A stretch of DNA of 64,000 bases from the NCBI RefSeq assembly GCF_014643835.1, contig NZ_BMKD01000007.1:281209-345208 (forward strand), given 5' to 3'. Position numbers and translations under genes: made by a program. The stretch is from Mucilaginibacter rubeus (GTDB lineage: Bacteria; Bacteroidota; Bacteroidia; Sphingobacteriales; Sphingobacteriaceae). Of the stretch, positions 43,125 to 50,905 are shown in pieces (within the stretch, counting starts at the first letter, position 1; each line of letters opens with the position of its first letter). The notes under the pieces were generated by a model. It was not told the origin of the DNA. It saw nothing but the letters and a program-made list of their open reading frames with translations, and made no database searches.

Positions 43125-43806
43125 CGTTTTGAATTTGAATAGCGGGCTGCGGTTTTTCATCTATCACCTCAAACCCCGAAATAACCGACCTGAAATTATT
43201 CCAGCCGGCAAGTATTACCTGTACAACATGCACCAGGAAAAACAGCACATAGCCAATAGTAAGCACAAAATGCCAGATACGGGCCAGGTGGTACCCGCCG
43301 CAGAGCCAGGCCAAATAATTAAACTGTACCGGTTTGTAAATAGCCAGCCCTGTTATCAGCGAGCCAAAGCCCATAACAATAATAGCCGTATAGGCAATAC
43401 GCTGGGCCGCATTGTATTTGTTTTGAGGTGGGGCCGTTTTGCGGATATGCAGGTCGTGCAAAACCACCAGCCAGGCTTCTTTAAACGAGTGCCGGCTTGG
43501 CAACAGCTCCCGCCACCGGCCCGATATAATGGTATATGTAACATACAGAAAGCCGTTCAGCGCAAAAAACCACATAAACAAAAAGTGGAAAGCCATGCCC
43601 TCGGCCAGCCGCCGGGGAATGTGCAGCGCATCATAAAAACCCTGCGGAAAAAAGCGAATAAAAGTAACACCGAAGAGCGTGAACGTGTAAGTATCGTTGG
43701 CCCAGTAAATGAGTAAGCCACTCCAGATCATGATGGTGAGGATGGGGAAGTTTACCCAATGCGTCCAACGCATTAACAGGGTGTGTTTCTCTTTAATTAC
43801 TTTCAT
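43099..43806 (-). CDS. Cytochrome b (b561 / thiosulfate-reductase-type) membrane subunit
   Basis: The 235-residue product has four membrane segments with haem-ligand histidines in 'LLMRWTHWVNFPILTIMIWSG' (about residues 10-30), 'MAFHFLFMWFFALNGFLYVTY' (about 71-91) and 'ARIWHFVLTIGYVLFFLVHVVQVILAG' (about 175-201). This is the di-haem cytochrome b fold of hydrogenase, formate and thiosulfate reductase membrane subunits. It very likely hands quinol electrons to the Mo enzyme encoded by the overlapping next gene. It takes the MsrQ role with a different fold. Confidence 0.88.
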   Translation of the reverse strand: MKVIKEKHTLLMRWTHWVNFPILTIMIWSGLLIYWANDTYTFTLFGVTFIRFFPQGFYDALHIPRRLAEGMAFHFLFMWFFALNGFLYVTYTIISGRWRELLPSRHSFKEAWLVVLHDLHIRKTAPPQNKYNAAQRIAYTAIIVMGFGSLITGLAIYKPVQFNYLAWLCGGYHLARIWHFVLTIGYVLFFLVHVVQVILAGWNNFRSVISGFEVIDEKPQPAIQIQNDETNKKTE

Positions 43807-43835
43807 CTAAATGCTCTTAATGCTATTCAACACAA

Positions 43836-44669
43836 CTATTGTATGTTTTTATCTTGTCGCTCCACATCCGCCGAAACTTTGAACAGGCTTTTCGATGCTG
43901 CCAAAACAGCACCGTTGCTTGTATTTTGCACAAAACCTATTACTTCCCATCCCCGGGCCTCAACCCCGGCAGGCAAAGCAATAGTTGCGCTGCCATTGTT
44001 TTTGTTTAAAGGCATAGTTTGAAGGTTTCGTACAATTTGAGCGTGGGCCAAAGTGCGGCCGCCGTTTTCACCACGCTCAACTTTTACAACAGCTTGTTTT
44101 TGTACCAATGCCACTGATATCACATTAGGTGCGCTCCCGGTATTGCCTTCAACTTTGTATTGTACCGAAGCTGTATTATTCGCATTAAGAGTAACACCTA
44201 AGTTTAATTGAACACTGCCGCTCCCCTGCAAGCCGCTTTTAATAGTGCTGCGTAAACGCTCCTCCTGCGAACCTACAAACTCCGTTTTACCATTAACCAC
44301 AATTTGCGGCGTGTAAACCTGCGACAGGTTTAACCAACGCGCATATTCATTTTGCCGTTTTGAATAATCGGCACTACTGAAAACGTCTTTCCAGCCAAGA
44401 CGGTTCCAGTAATCAACATGGTAGGCTAAAATATAAACGGGCTTATCGCCAATCTCTTTTTGAACTTTGGCTACCAATTCGTCGGCAGGCGGGCAGCTTG
44501 AACAGCCTTCGGAAGTAAATAGTTCAACGAGGGCAAAACCTTTACCATCAAACTTTAAATTATCGTTTTGGCTGGTTTTAGCCCCGCTTTTGCAATTTAT
44601 AAATGCAACAGAAACGATTACTGCACCTATAACAAACGGCACAAACGCAAGTATTCTGATCTTTCTCAT
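43836..44669 (-). CDS. DUF1223 thioredoxin-like secreted protein
   Basis: The 277-residue product has an N-terminal membrane/lipoprotein-like signal (C26 in 'VAFINCKSG'). The DUF1223 domain begins 'FALVELFTSEGCSSCPPADELVAKVQ', with a redox C56-S-S-C59 motif, then 'VYILAYHVDYWNRLGWKD' and 'RWLNLSQVYTPQIVVNGK', the family's thioredoxin-like cores. A periplasmic disulfide or peroxide-related redox function is plausible. It is the first gene of a set with the cytochrome b (29-base gap) and the Mo enzyme. It carries a promoter motif shared with the divergent sigma factor gene. Confidence 0.9.
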   Translation of the reverse strand: MRKIRILAFVPFVIGAVIVSVAFINCKSGAKTSQNDNLKFDGKGFALVELFTSEGCSSCPPADELVAKVQKEIGDKPVYILAYHVDYWNRLGWKDVFSSADYSKRQNEYARWLNLSQVYTPQIVVNGKTEFVGSQEERLRSTIKSGLQGSGSVQLNLGVTLNANNTASVQYKVEGNTGSAPNVISVALVQKQAVVKVERGENGGRTLAHAQIVRNLQTMPLNKNNGSATIALPAGVEARGWEVIGFVQNTSNGAVLAASKSLFKVSADVERQDKNIQ

Positions 44670-44702
44670 TTCACTTAGATTAAATGATATACGTTTTTTA
44701 CT

Positions 44703-44734
44703 GCTTTGTCGGGTTCATGGGGATAACCTTACAA
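44703..44734 (-). promoter_or_regulatory. Predicted ECF-type promoter of the DUF1223-cytochrome b-molybdoenzyme operon
   Basis: On the minus strand TTGTAAGG (44734-44727), 13 bases, then CCCGACAAAGC (44713-44703). The same motif with the same 13-base spacing occurs on the plus strand before the sigma factor gene. The distance from CCCGAC to the start codon is 38 bases. GTAAGG-N15-CGAC resembles the GTAACC-N16-CGAA type of ECF promoters. Confidence 0.75.
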
Positions 44735-44857
44735 TAATTTTTAACTTTTTTTGACTGATATAAATATCGGCATAATAAGCTCAAATCAAGGCATGTAGCG
44801 TAACTTAGCAATCATCAGGAATGTCTTGGATTAAAATAAAATAAATTTGAACTTATT

Positions 44858-44889
44858 TTGTAAGGATTAAGCCCAGCGCCCGACTAAGC
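44858..44889 (+). promoter_or_regulatory. Predicted ECF-type autoregulated promoter of the sigma factor gene
   Basis: TTGTAAGG (44858-44865), 13 bases, then CCCGACTAAGC (44879-44889); the sigma ATG is 34 bases after CCCGAC. It matches the divergent promoter at 44703-44734. A separate housekeeping -7 element TAAATTTG (44842-44849) just upstream could provide basal transcription. Confidence 0.75.
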
Positions 44890-44918
44890 CTGTAATTTTA
44901 TTAGCATTACCGCATTTC

Positions 44919-45494
44919 ATGTTAACCGAAACTAATGTATTAAACCCACATAAATGGGTTGCCGCCTATGCCGATTACCTGTATATGTACGCCATTGTGC
45001 GCATCAACGATGAGGACACGGCCAAAGACCTGGTACAGGAAACTTTTTTGGCAGCCCTTGAAAAAGTGGACCGGTTTGAGGGCAAAAGCACCGAACGAAC
45101 GTGGCTTACCGCTATCCTTAAAAATAAGATTATTGATGTATACCGCAAAAAATCATCAGGTTTGGCTATAGCTTCGGCTAATAAAGCAGCTCAGGAGCAA
45201 GATGATTTTTTTGAGGAAGACAATGGGCACTGGAAAGCTGAATATGCTCCTCAGCCCATCGCGGCAATGGATGATCAGGACCCTTTGTTAAAAAAAGAAT
45301 TGAACGGCATCCTGCAAAAATGCCTTCAAAAATTACCTGCCCTGTGGAACGCGGTATTTACCATGAAACACATAGACGATGCGGCTACCGAAAACATTTG
45401 TACCGAACTGCATGTTAGCCAGGCCAACTTCTGGGTTATCATTCACCGGGCAAAAGTTAACCTGAGGGCATGCCTTCAAAAAAACTGGAATTAA
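44919..45494 (+). CDS. ECF-type RNA polymerase sigma-70 family factor
   Basis: The 191-residue product has region 2 at about residues 15-80, including 'DTAKDLVQETFLAALEKVDRFEGKSTERTWLTAILKNKIIDVYRKK'. An unusually long acidic linker follows (about 85-115). Region 4 is at about 130-185 ('LQKLPALWNAVFTMKHIDDAATENICTELHVSQANFWVIIHRAKVNLRACL'). The linker and the atypical region 4 suggest a dedicated stress sigma of the 'ECF with short ZAS partner' kind. The anti-sigma gene starts 6 bases downstream. It likely drives its own promoter and the divergent DUF1223 operon. Confidence 0.9.
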   Translation: MLTETNVLNPHKWVAAYADYLYMYAIVRINDEDTAKDLVQETFLAALEKVDRFEGKSTERTWLTAILKNKIIDVYRKKSSGLAIASANKAAQEQDDFFEEDNGHWKAEYAPQPIAAMDDQDPLLKKELNGILQKCLQKLPALWNAVFTMKHIDDAATENICTELHVSQANFWVIIHRAKVNLRACLQKNWN

Positions 45495-45500
45495 ACTGAA

Positions 45501-45770
45501 ATGAGCTATTTAAAAAAAATTATATATAACTGTAAACAAGCCACTTTTCTCATTGAAAAAAAGCAGCTTAAACGACTTACCTTCCGCGAGGAAATGGAAC
45601 TGCGCATTCACCTGGCCGGTTGCGGCGTGTGTGTATTATACAATAAACAAAGCCGCGCTATCAATGATATGGTGCAGCAGCTATTTCATGATTCGCTAAA
45701 AAATGAGCTGAAACTTGATGATGCTTTTAAAGCAGATTTGCAGGCAAGGATTGAAGAGGGCTTGGCGTAA
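45501..45770 (+). CDS. Small cytoplasmic zinc-finger anti-sigma factor
   Basis: The 89-residue product has no membrane segment. It carries the anti-sigma zinc motif H37-x3-C41-x2-C44 in 'IHLAGCGVC' and an additional C11 in 'IIYNCKQATFLIEKKQLKRLT', the ZAS arrangement in which a redox-sensitive thiol can release zinc and the sigma factor. It directly follows the sigma gene, so it is the cognate inhibitor. A soluble ZAS of this size typically senses cytoplasmic redox state (RsrA-like); that role is inference. Confidence 0.85.
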   Translation: MSYLKKIIYNCKQATFLIEKKQLKRLTFREEMELRIHLAGCGVCVLYNKQSRAINDMVQQLFHDSLKNELKLDDAFKADLQARIEEGLA

Positions 45771-45815
45771 TAAGATTTTATCACGAATGGATTTGCATTA
45801 TGACTAAAATTTGAG

Positions 45816-45853
45816 CGAATTACACGAATCCATGTTTGACACGAATCTTTGCT
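45816..45853 (+). repeat. Left 38-bp inverted repeat flanking the GxxExxY gene
   Basis: CGAATTACACGAATCCATG then TTTGACACGAATCTTTGCT. It matches the reverse complement of 46412-46449 at 37 of 38 positions. It belongs to the AT-rich repeat family D, of which further fragments lie at 45855-45905. Confidence 0.85.
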
Positions 45854-45917
45854 TGGCGTAGATAATAGGATCGAATTATACGAATTGGCGTGGGTGATTA
45901 GATAGCCGGATCCTTTT

Positions 45918-46292
45918 TTAGAAAACAACTCGTTGATATTCAATTGAAGGTTTTCCGAAATTTATTACAAGGCCTAATTTGAGGCCAGAGGCTTTTAAGT
46001 AGTTAAGCGTTTGTTTGATATATGGGTCGCCGATGTAATTGCCTATTTTTACTTCGAGAATGATACCGTCATAAACTACAAAGTCAGCAACAAAGAAATG
46101 CTTGAGCTTTTGTTCTTTATATGTAATGGTAAATGGTCTTTCTCGTACAAATGGGATATTTAACCTGGCAAACTCAAACTCGAGGGCATCCTTATAAACT
46201 GCTTCTTTAAATCCGTGCCCCAATATGTTATGAACCTCAAAACATGCCCCGATAATTTTGTAAGATTCTTCCTTAAATAAGATTTCAACCAC
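45918..46292 (-). CDS. GxxExxY protein (PD-(D/E)xK nuclease-like)
   Basis: The 124-residue product is a full GxxExxY protein with the name-giving motif G27-F-K-E30-A-V-Y33 after 'SYKIIGACFEVHNILGH'. A nuclease-like core follows ('KHFFVADFVVYDGIILEVK', about residues 70-88, with D and E-x-K) and then 'YLKASGLKLGLVINFGKP'. The family is widespread in Bacteroidota as lone intergenic genes; the function is unknown, possibly a nuclease associated with mobile DNA. The start appears to be GTG at 46292; no early ATG exists. It sits between 38-bp inverted repeats. Confidence 0.9.
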   Translation of the reverse strand: MVEILFKEESYKIIGACFEVHNILGHGFKEAVYKDALEFEFARLNIPFVRERPFTITYKEQKLKHFFVADFVVYDGIILEVKIGNYIGDPYIKQTLNYLKASGLKLGLVINFGKPSIEYQRVVF

Positions 46293-46411
46293 GGTTAACA
46301 GAATTGGTGACCAAAATATAGAATGATTTTAATTTCATCAATAATTTAATTAACTCTCGCGAGGAGTCGATAAAAAACAATTCGTGTAATTCAAAATAAT
46401 TCTCTTCAGAG

Positions 46412-46449
46412 AGCAAGGATTCGTGTCAAACATGGATTCGTGTAATTCG
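46412..46449 (-). repeat. Right 38-bp inverted repeat flanking the GxxExxY gene
   Basis: AGCAAGGATTCGTGTCAAA then CATGGATTCGTGTAATTCG. Reverse complement of 45816-45853 with one mismatch. A further AATTCGTGTAATTC unit lies just upstream at 46379-46392. Confidence 0.85.
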
Positions 46450-46482
46450 ATCTAATTGTAATCGACACGCAAAATATTCGTG

Positions 46483-46938
46483 TTAAAACTCCCTATCCTT
46501 CGTATCCATTATAATAGTTACCGGGCCATCATTTAACAGGCTGATCTTCATATCAGCACCAAAAATACCGGTTGCTATCTTTTTGCCTGTCAAGGTTTCA
46601 AGCGTTTGTACCATTTGCTCATACATCGGGATAGCCTTGTCAGGTTTAGCAGCCCTTAAAAACGACGGACGGTTTCCCTTTTTAGTTTGAGCAAATAAAG
46701 TAAACTGGGAAATCAGTAATATATTCCCGTCAATATCTGCAAGGGCTTTGTTCATGAGGCCGTTCTCATCTCCAAAAACACGCATGCCTGTAATTTTATT
46801 AGCAAGCCACTGCATATCCTCTGGGGTATCGGCATCTTCAATCCCTAATAATACCAAAAATCCGGCACCTATTTCGCCGGTTATCTTTCCATCCACCATG
46901 CAGCTTGCCTGGGTAACTCGTTGCAGTACAGCCCTCAT
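46483..46938 (-). CDS. dtd: D-aminoacyl-tRNA deacylase
   Basis: DTD hydrolyses D-amino acids mischarged onto tRNA. The 151-residue product starts MRAVLQRVTQASCMVDGKITGEIGAG. It has the catalytic 'SQFTLFAQTKKGNRPSF' block (about residues 77-93) and the 'NDGPVTIIMDT' block near the C-terminus, which carries the cross-subunit Gly-cis-Pro motif. The ATG at 46938 is chosen because the family always begins MRAV. The 5' flank is the AT-rich repeat family. Confidence 0.96.
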   Translation of the reverse strand: MRAVLQRVTQASCMVDGKITGEIGAGFLVLLGIEDADTPEDMQWLANKITGMRVFGDENGLMNKALADIDGNILLISQFTLFAQTKKGNRPSFLRAAKPDKAIPMYEQMVQTLETLTGKKIATGIFGADMKISLLNDGPVTIIMDTKDREF

Positions 46939-47190
46939 AATTTTTACACTAATTTCTTTTTTTATTGCTGCCCACAATTTAGGCTAATTTCACTGATCCT
47001 ACTTGCTATAGATAAGATAATCGTGTAATTAGATCAGATTATAAACGTTATAAACTTACTCGCGCGCTATTAATATTAGTGTCAATTAGATATCATTCGT
47101 ACAATTAGTGCTAATTCCATTCGTGTAATTAGTGCGTAATTAATTAAGTTCGCAACCGCTATTATGTATATCTAATTAATAGGATTTAAA
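46939..47190. repeat. AT-rich family D repeat fragments between dtd and the PLP enzyme gene
   Basis: This 252-base divergent gap contains repeated motifs TCGTGTAATTAG (about 47030), ATTAGTGTCAATTAG (about 47075), TCGTACAATTAGTG (about 47097) and TCGTGTAATTAGTG (about 47121), spaced irregularly. No clear promoter or riboswitch is seen. Confidence 0.5.
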
Positions 47191-48429
47191 ATGAGTGCAA
47201 AAAAAGGCTTCACTACCACCATATTACATGCCGACCGGCTTGGTAAACCCGAGCATGGTTCGTTACATAAACCCATCCACACCTCTGTAACCTACGGGCA
47301 CGAGGATGTGCAGGACCTGGTTGATATTTTCCAGAATAAAAAAAGTGGTTACGCTTATTCGCGCCAGGGTAACCCTACTATTACCGCCCTGGAGCAAAAG
47401 GTAACCCAAATGGAACACGGGGTATCAAGTATCGCTTTCTCAACCGGTATGGCGGCAATTTCGGCGACGGTGATGGCCCTTATTAAAGGCACTGACCATA
47501 TCGTAGCCAGCTCGTTCCTGTTTGGGAACAGCCGCAGTATTTTTCAAACCTTTATTGATATGGGTATCAGCATTGATTTTGTTGATGCTACCTCGGTTGA
47601 TAATGTACGCGCGGCAATAAAAGCAAATACCCGCATGGTATTTGTTGAAACCATTGCCAACCCGGCTACTCAAATTGCCGACCTAAAAAACATTGGCGAC
47701 CTGTGCGAGGAAAAAGGCATTATGTACGTGGTTGATAACACCATGACCTCGCCATATCTGTTTAACCCAATTAATGTTAAAGCAAGTTTAGTGATTAATT
47801 CACTTACCAAATACATTGGCGGTCACGGTAATGCTCTGGGCGGTGCTGTAACCAACACCGGTTTGTTTGACTGGGCAAACTATCCAAACATTTTCCCGGG
47901 CTTCAAGGCAGTGGTAAAACCCGAGAACCTGGGCATGACCCAGATCCGTAAGAAAGGGTTACGTGACGCCGGCGGCACTTTATCGCCCGAGGCCGCGCAC
48001 ACCATTTCTGTTGGTGCCGAAACCCTGGCCCTGCGCCTTGACCGTGCCTGCAGCAACGCTTTGGCACTGGCTAAATATTTCGATAATCACCCAAAAGTTA
48101 AAAAGGTATTTTACCCGGGCGTTGAATCGCACCCGCAGCATGAATTGGCCGGTGAGTTATTTACACGCTATGGCGGCTTGATGAGCATTGAGCTTGATGA
48201 AAGTATCAACTGCCTGGCATTTTTAAATAAACTGAAACTGGTTGTAAAATCAAGCAACCTTGGTGATACCCGTACCCTAGCCATACCGGTTGCACAAACC
48301 ATTTTCTTTGAGCTTGGTGCCGAGCGCCGCGCAGAAATGGGCATTCCTGAAAGCATGATCCGCCTCTCGGTAGGTATTGAAGACCTCGACGATTTGCTCG
48401 AAGATTTCAAAACCGCTTTAGGCGAATAA
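47191..48429 (+). CDS. Trans-sulfuration family PLP-dependent enzyme (cystathionine gamma-synthase/lyase or methionine gamma-lyase type)
   Basis: The 412-residue product is a Cys/Met-metabolism PLP enzyme. 'YSRQGNPTITALEQKVTQME' (about residues 51-70) and 'FSTGMAAISATVMAL' (about 81-95) are the phosphate-binding and substrate segments. 'VVDNTMTSPYLFNP' contains the PLP-ring Asp. The Schiff-base Lys is in 'INSLTKYIGGHGNALGG' (about residue 207). It makes or breaks a C-S bond on homocysteine, cysteine or methionine. The sequence alone does not say which; sulfhydrylase activity on O-acetylhomoserine is also possible. Confidence 0.9.
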   Translation: MSAKKGFTTTILHADRLGKPEHGSLHKPIHTSVTYGHEDVQDLVDIFQNKKSGYAYSRQGNPTITALEQKVTQMEHGVSSIAFSTGMAAISATVMALIKGTDHIVASSFLFGNSRSIFQTFIDMGISIDFVDATSVDNVRAAIKANTRMVFVETIANPATQIADLKNIGDLCEEKGIMYVVDNTMTSPYLFNPINVKASLVINSLTKYIGGHGNALGGAVTNTGLFDWANYPNIFPGFKAVVKPENLGMTQIRKKGLRDAGGTLSPEAAHTISVGAETLALRLDRACSNALALAKYFDNHPKVKKVFYPGVESHPQHELAGELFTRYGGLMSIELDESINCLAFLNKLKLVVKSSNLGDTRTLAIPVAQTIFFELGAERRAEMGIPESMIRLSVGIEDLDDLLEDFKTALGE

Positions 48430-48435
48430 ATATTG

Positions 48436-48465
48436 GGCCTTGTGAATAACACAAGGCCTTTTTTG
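48436..48465 (+). terminator. Rho-independent terminator of the PLP enzyme gene
   Basis: GGCCTTGTG (48436-48444) and CACAAGGCC (48450-48458) form a perfect 9-bp stem with a 5-base loop, followed by TTTTTTG. Confidence 0.9.
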
Positions 48466-48562
48466 TTGAATACCATACCTGTTCGCGACTATCATAGCAG
48501 AACATAAAATAATTTTCATTGATCGATAGGGGTTTATATGCTGTTTGTTGTAATATAGACGT

Positions 48563-49756
48563 ATGAAAACCTATAAAACCTTGAAAACACTTCTTCGTGT
48601 GCTAACCCTTGCACTTATAACCAGCGGCATCCAGGCGCAAACCCAACCAGACTCTTTAACCATCAAATTACAACAGGCTTTTACGCATGAAAGTCTGCCC
48701 GGCATGTATGTGATCATGACCGATGGTAATAAAGTTAGCTACTCCCATAGTTTTGGCTATGCAGATGAAGCCAACCAAGTACCCTATTTAGCTAATACAA
48801 TTCAAAACATTGGCTCGGTGAGTAAAACTGTTATTGCCGTAGCGTTGATGAAAGCTATCGAATTAAAGTATTTTACGCTGGAAACAGATATCAACGATGT
48901 GCTACCTTTTAAGGTAACCAATCCTAATGACCCAAACGGAAAAATAACCATCAGGCAGTTAACCAACCATACATCAGGGATTGTTGATAACCCTGAAATA
49001 TATCATTACTGCTATCATTTTTATCCTAAACTAAGGGCTTATGACAGTATTTCGATAAAAACCCTGAACCAAATGGGTTTTGGTGATAAATTAAAGGATA
49101 CAACTTTAGCCCAGTTCTTTTACAATTATTTATCGCCGCAAGGCCAATACTATAGTAAGGCCAATTTTGGTGAAGGCCCGGCAGGAAGCGTTTCTTCGTA
49201 TTCTAACATCGGCTCGGCACTAGCGGCATATCTCATTGAACTTAAATCGGGCCTTTCTTATGCAGAGTTTACCCAAAAGTATATCCTGAAGCCGTTAAAG
49301 ATGGATCACTCAGGCTGGCATATCCAGGATGTGGATTTGAAGAAACATGCCTATTTATATCTCGATCTAAAGAACCGGTTCCCGTTATATGACCTGGTTA
49401 CGTATCCGGATGGAGGGCTAAAAACTTCGCCCGAAGATTTGAGCAAATATTTAATGGCAATTGCCAGGCACGATAAAAAGCTGCTGACTAAGGCATCATA
49501 CCAGGCTATGTTCACTCCGCAGTTCAGTAAAGAGCATCCGCCTAAAAACATCAATTTAACCTATCGTAACAAAGGCATATTCTGGAATTTATATACCACC
49601 GGCACCATCGGTCATGACGGAGATGATCCCGGTGTTGGTACTTATTTGTTCTTTAATTCCTCGACAGGTAAAGGTGGTTTGTTTTTGACTAATAAATATT
49701 TGCCCAATAAACAGGCTATTGTTGATGTGCTGGTGAAGGAAGCGGCGGGGAAATAG
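48563..49756 (+). CDS. Serine hydrolase of the beta-lactamase/class C-like family
   Basis: The 397-residue product has a signal peptide (about residues 1-26, ending IQAQ). The nucleophile motif S85-V-S-K88 is in 'NIGSVSKTVIAVAL', the second motif Y213-S-N215 in 'SSYSNIGSALAAYL', and an H-D-G motif in 'TGTIGHDGDDPGVGTYLF' (about 350). This is the penicillin-binding/AmpC-like fold used by D-aminopeptidases, esterases and class C beta-lactamases. The HDG in place of KTG suggests an esterase or peptidase rather than a lactamase. Confidence 0.9.
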   Translation: MKTYKTLKTLLRVLTLALITSGIQAQTQPDSLTIKLQQAFTHESLPGMYVIMTDGNKVSYSHSFGYADEANQVPYLANTIQNIGSVSKTVIAVALMKAIELKYFTLETDINDVLPFKVTNPNDPNGKITIRQLTNHTSGIVDNPEIYHYCYHFYPKLRAYDSISIKTLNQMGFGDKLKDTTLAQFFYNYLSPQGQYYSKANFGEGPAGSVSSYSNIGSALAAYLIELKSGLSYAEFTQKYILKPLKMDHSGWHIQDVDLKKHAYLYLDLKNRFPLYDLVTYPDGGLKTSPEDLSKYLMAIARHDKKLLTKASYQAMFTPQFSKEHPPKNINLTYRNKGIFWNLYTTGTIGHDGDDPGVGTYLFFNSSTGKGGLFLTNKYLPNKQAIVDVLVKEAAGK

Positions 49757-49791
49757 GCCTGGACGAGGTGCAGTCTTAACATTGATAAACC

Positions 49792-49896
49792 ATGTCATTG
49801 CACGAAGCAATCGCACGGAAACATAGCCGCCCTGTATAGCATGCGATTGCCGCGTCGCGCCCCGGCTTATTCCCGTTGGGCTCCTCGCAATGACAT
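49792..49896. repeat. ATGTCATTGCGAGG palindromic repeat, copy 3
   Basis: The left end is ATGTCATTGCACGAAGCAAT and the right end is CTCCTCGCAATGACAT. Internal GCAATCGCACGGAA and GCATGCGATTGCCG are shared with the copies at 12812, 30606 and 55212. It lies between the convergent serine hydrolase and rsgA genes. Confidence 0.8.
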
Positions 49897-49984
49897 ATTT
49901 TATGCTTGTTTTTCTTGTTTCCTGATTCTAACAGTCCTGGCTCTTTCCTCCTGACTCTTTATTCTTGCTGTCTTGATTCTTTCC

Positions 49985-50905
49985 CTAAGCTCTTGTATCG
50001 TTACCATGATAAATACTCAGGTAACTCTCGTAGCGCGATAGGGTTATCTCTCCTTCTTCCAAAGCTTCGAGTACGGCGCAGCCGGGTTCATTGATGTGGC
50101 GGCAATTGTTAAAACGGCATTGGTTCATCCGTTCGCGCATTTCGGGGAAGAAATGACCAAGCTCTTGTTTTTCTATGTCGATAACGCCCAGTTCGCGGAT
50201 GCCGGGGGTATCAATAATAAAACCACCCTGCGGCAGTTCAAACATTTCGGCAAAGGTAGTGGTGTGCATCCCCTTATCGCTCCAGTCGGATACCATGTGT
50301 GTGCGCAGGTCCAACTCGGGTAGCAACGCGTTGATCAGGCTTGATTTACCCACGCCCGAGTGGCCGGAAAACAAGGTGACCTTATCCTTCAACAAATCCT
50401 GCACCTGGCTGATATTAGTACCCTCAATGGCCGAAACTTCAAAACAGGGATAGCCAATGTCTTCATAAATGGCTTTATAATCGGCCAAAACTTCCAGGCC
50501 TTCATCGCTAAACAGATCGAGCTTATTGAACACCAATCTTGCAGGGATATCGTAAGCCTCGGCACTTACCAAAAAGCGATCGATGAAACCCAGGGAAGTA
50601 CGCGGAGAAGCCAGCGTAACTACCAAAATAGCCTGGTCAAGATTGGCAGCAATGATCTGCGCCTGTTTGCTCAGGTTAATAGCTTTGCGGATGATGTAGT
50701 TTTTTCGTTGATGCAGGTTGGTGATCACGCCATCTTCCCTGTCGGGCTCCATTTCAAAATCAACCACATCGCCAACGGCAATAGGGTTGGTTGTGGTAAT
50801 ACCTTTTATACGGAACTTACCTTTGATGCGGCAATCTATCTTTTGCCCATCGGGGGTGTGTACCTGGTACCAGCTTCCGGTTGATTTTGTTATTAATCCC
50901 TGCAT
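49985..50905 (-). CDS. rsgA: Ribosome small subunit-dependent GTPase A
   Basis: RsgA is a late 30S assembly factor. The 306-residue product has an N-terminal OB fold (residues 1-70) and a circularly permuted GTPase with motif order G4-G1-G3: 'LVFNKLDLF', then 'LFSGHSGVGKSSLINAL' (P-loop), then 'IIDTPGIRELG'. A C-terminal zinc-binding helix 'MNQCRFNNCRHINEPGCAV' follows. The ATG at 50905 gives the normal start (MQGLITKSTG). The minus-strand element TACTTTTG lies about 13 bases upstream, another near-leaderless arrangement. Confidence 0.96.
   Translation of the reverse strand: MQGLITKSTGSWYQVHTPDGQKIDCRIKGKFRIKGITTTNPIAVGDVVDFEMEPDREDGVITNLHQRKNYIIRKAINLSKQAQIIAANLDQAILVVTLASPRTSLGFIDRFLVSAEAYDIPARLVFNKLDLFSDEGLEVLADYKAIYEDIGYPCFEVSAIEGTNISQVQDLLKDKVTLFSGHSGVGKSSLINALLPELDLRTHMVSDWSDKGMHTTTFAEMFELPQGGFIIDTPGIRELGVIDIEKQELGHFFPEMRERMNQCRFNNCRHINEPGCAVLEALEEGEITLSRYESYLSIYHGNDTRA

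Noticed and set aside
46939-47190. CRISPR-like series of TCGTGTAATTAG repeats
   Set aside because: Spacing is irregular, units vary and occur in both orientations, and no cas gene is in the window; they belong to the dispersed AT-rich family.
48563-49756. Class C beta-lactamase (resistance gene)
   Set aside because: The SxxK and YxN motifs are present but the third motif is HDG rather than KTG; a general serine hydrolase is the safer call.
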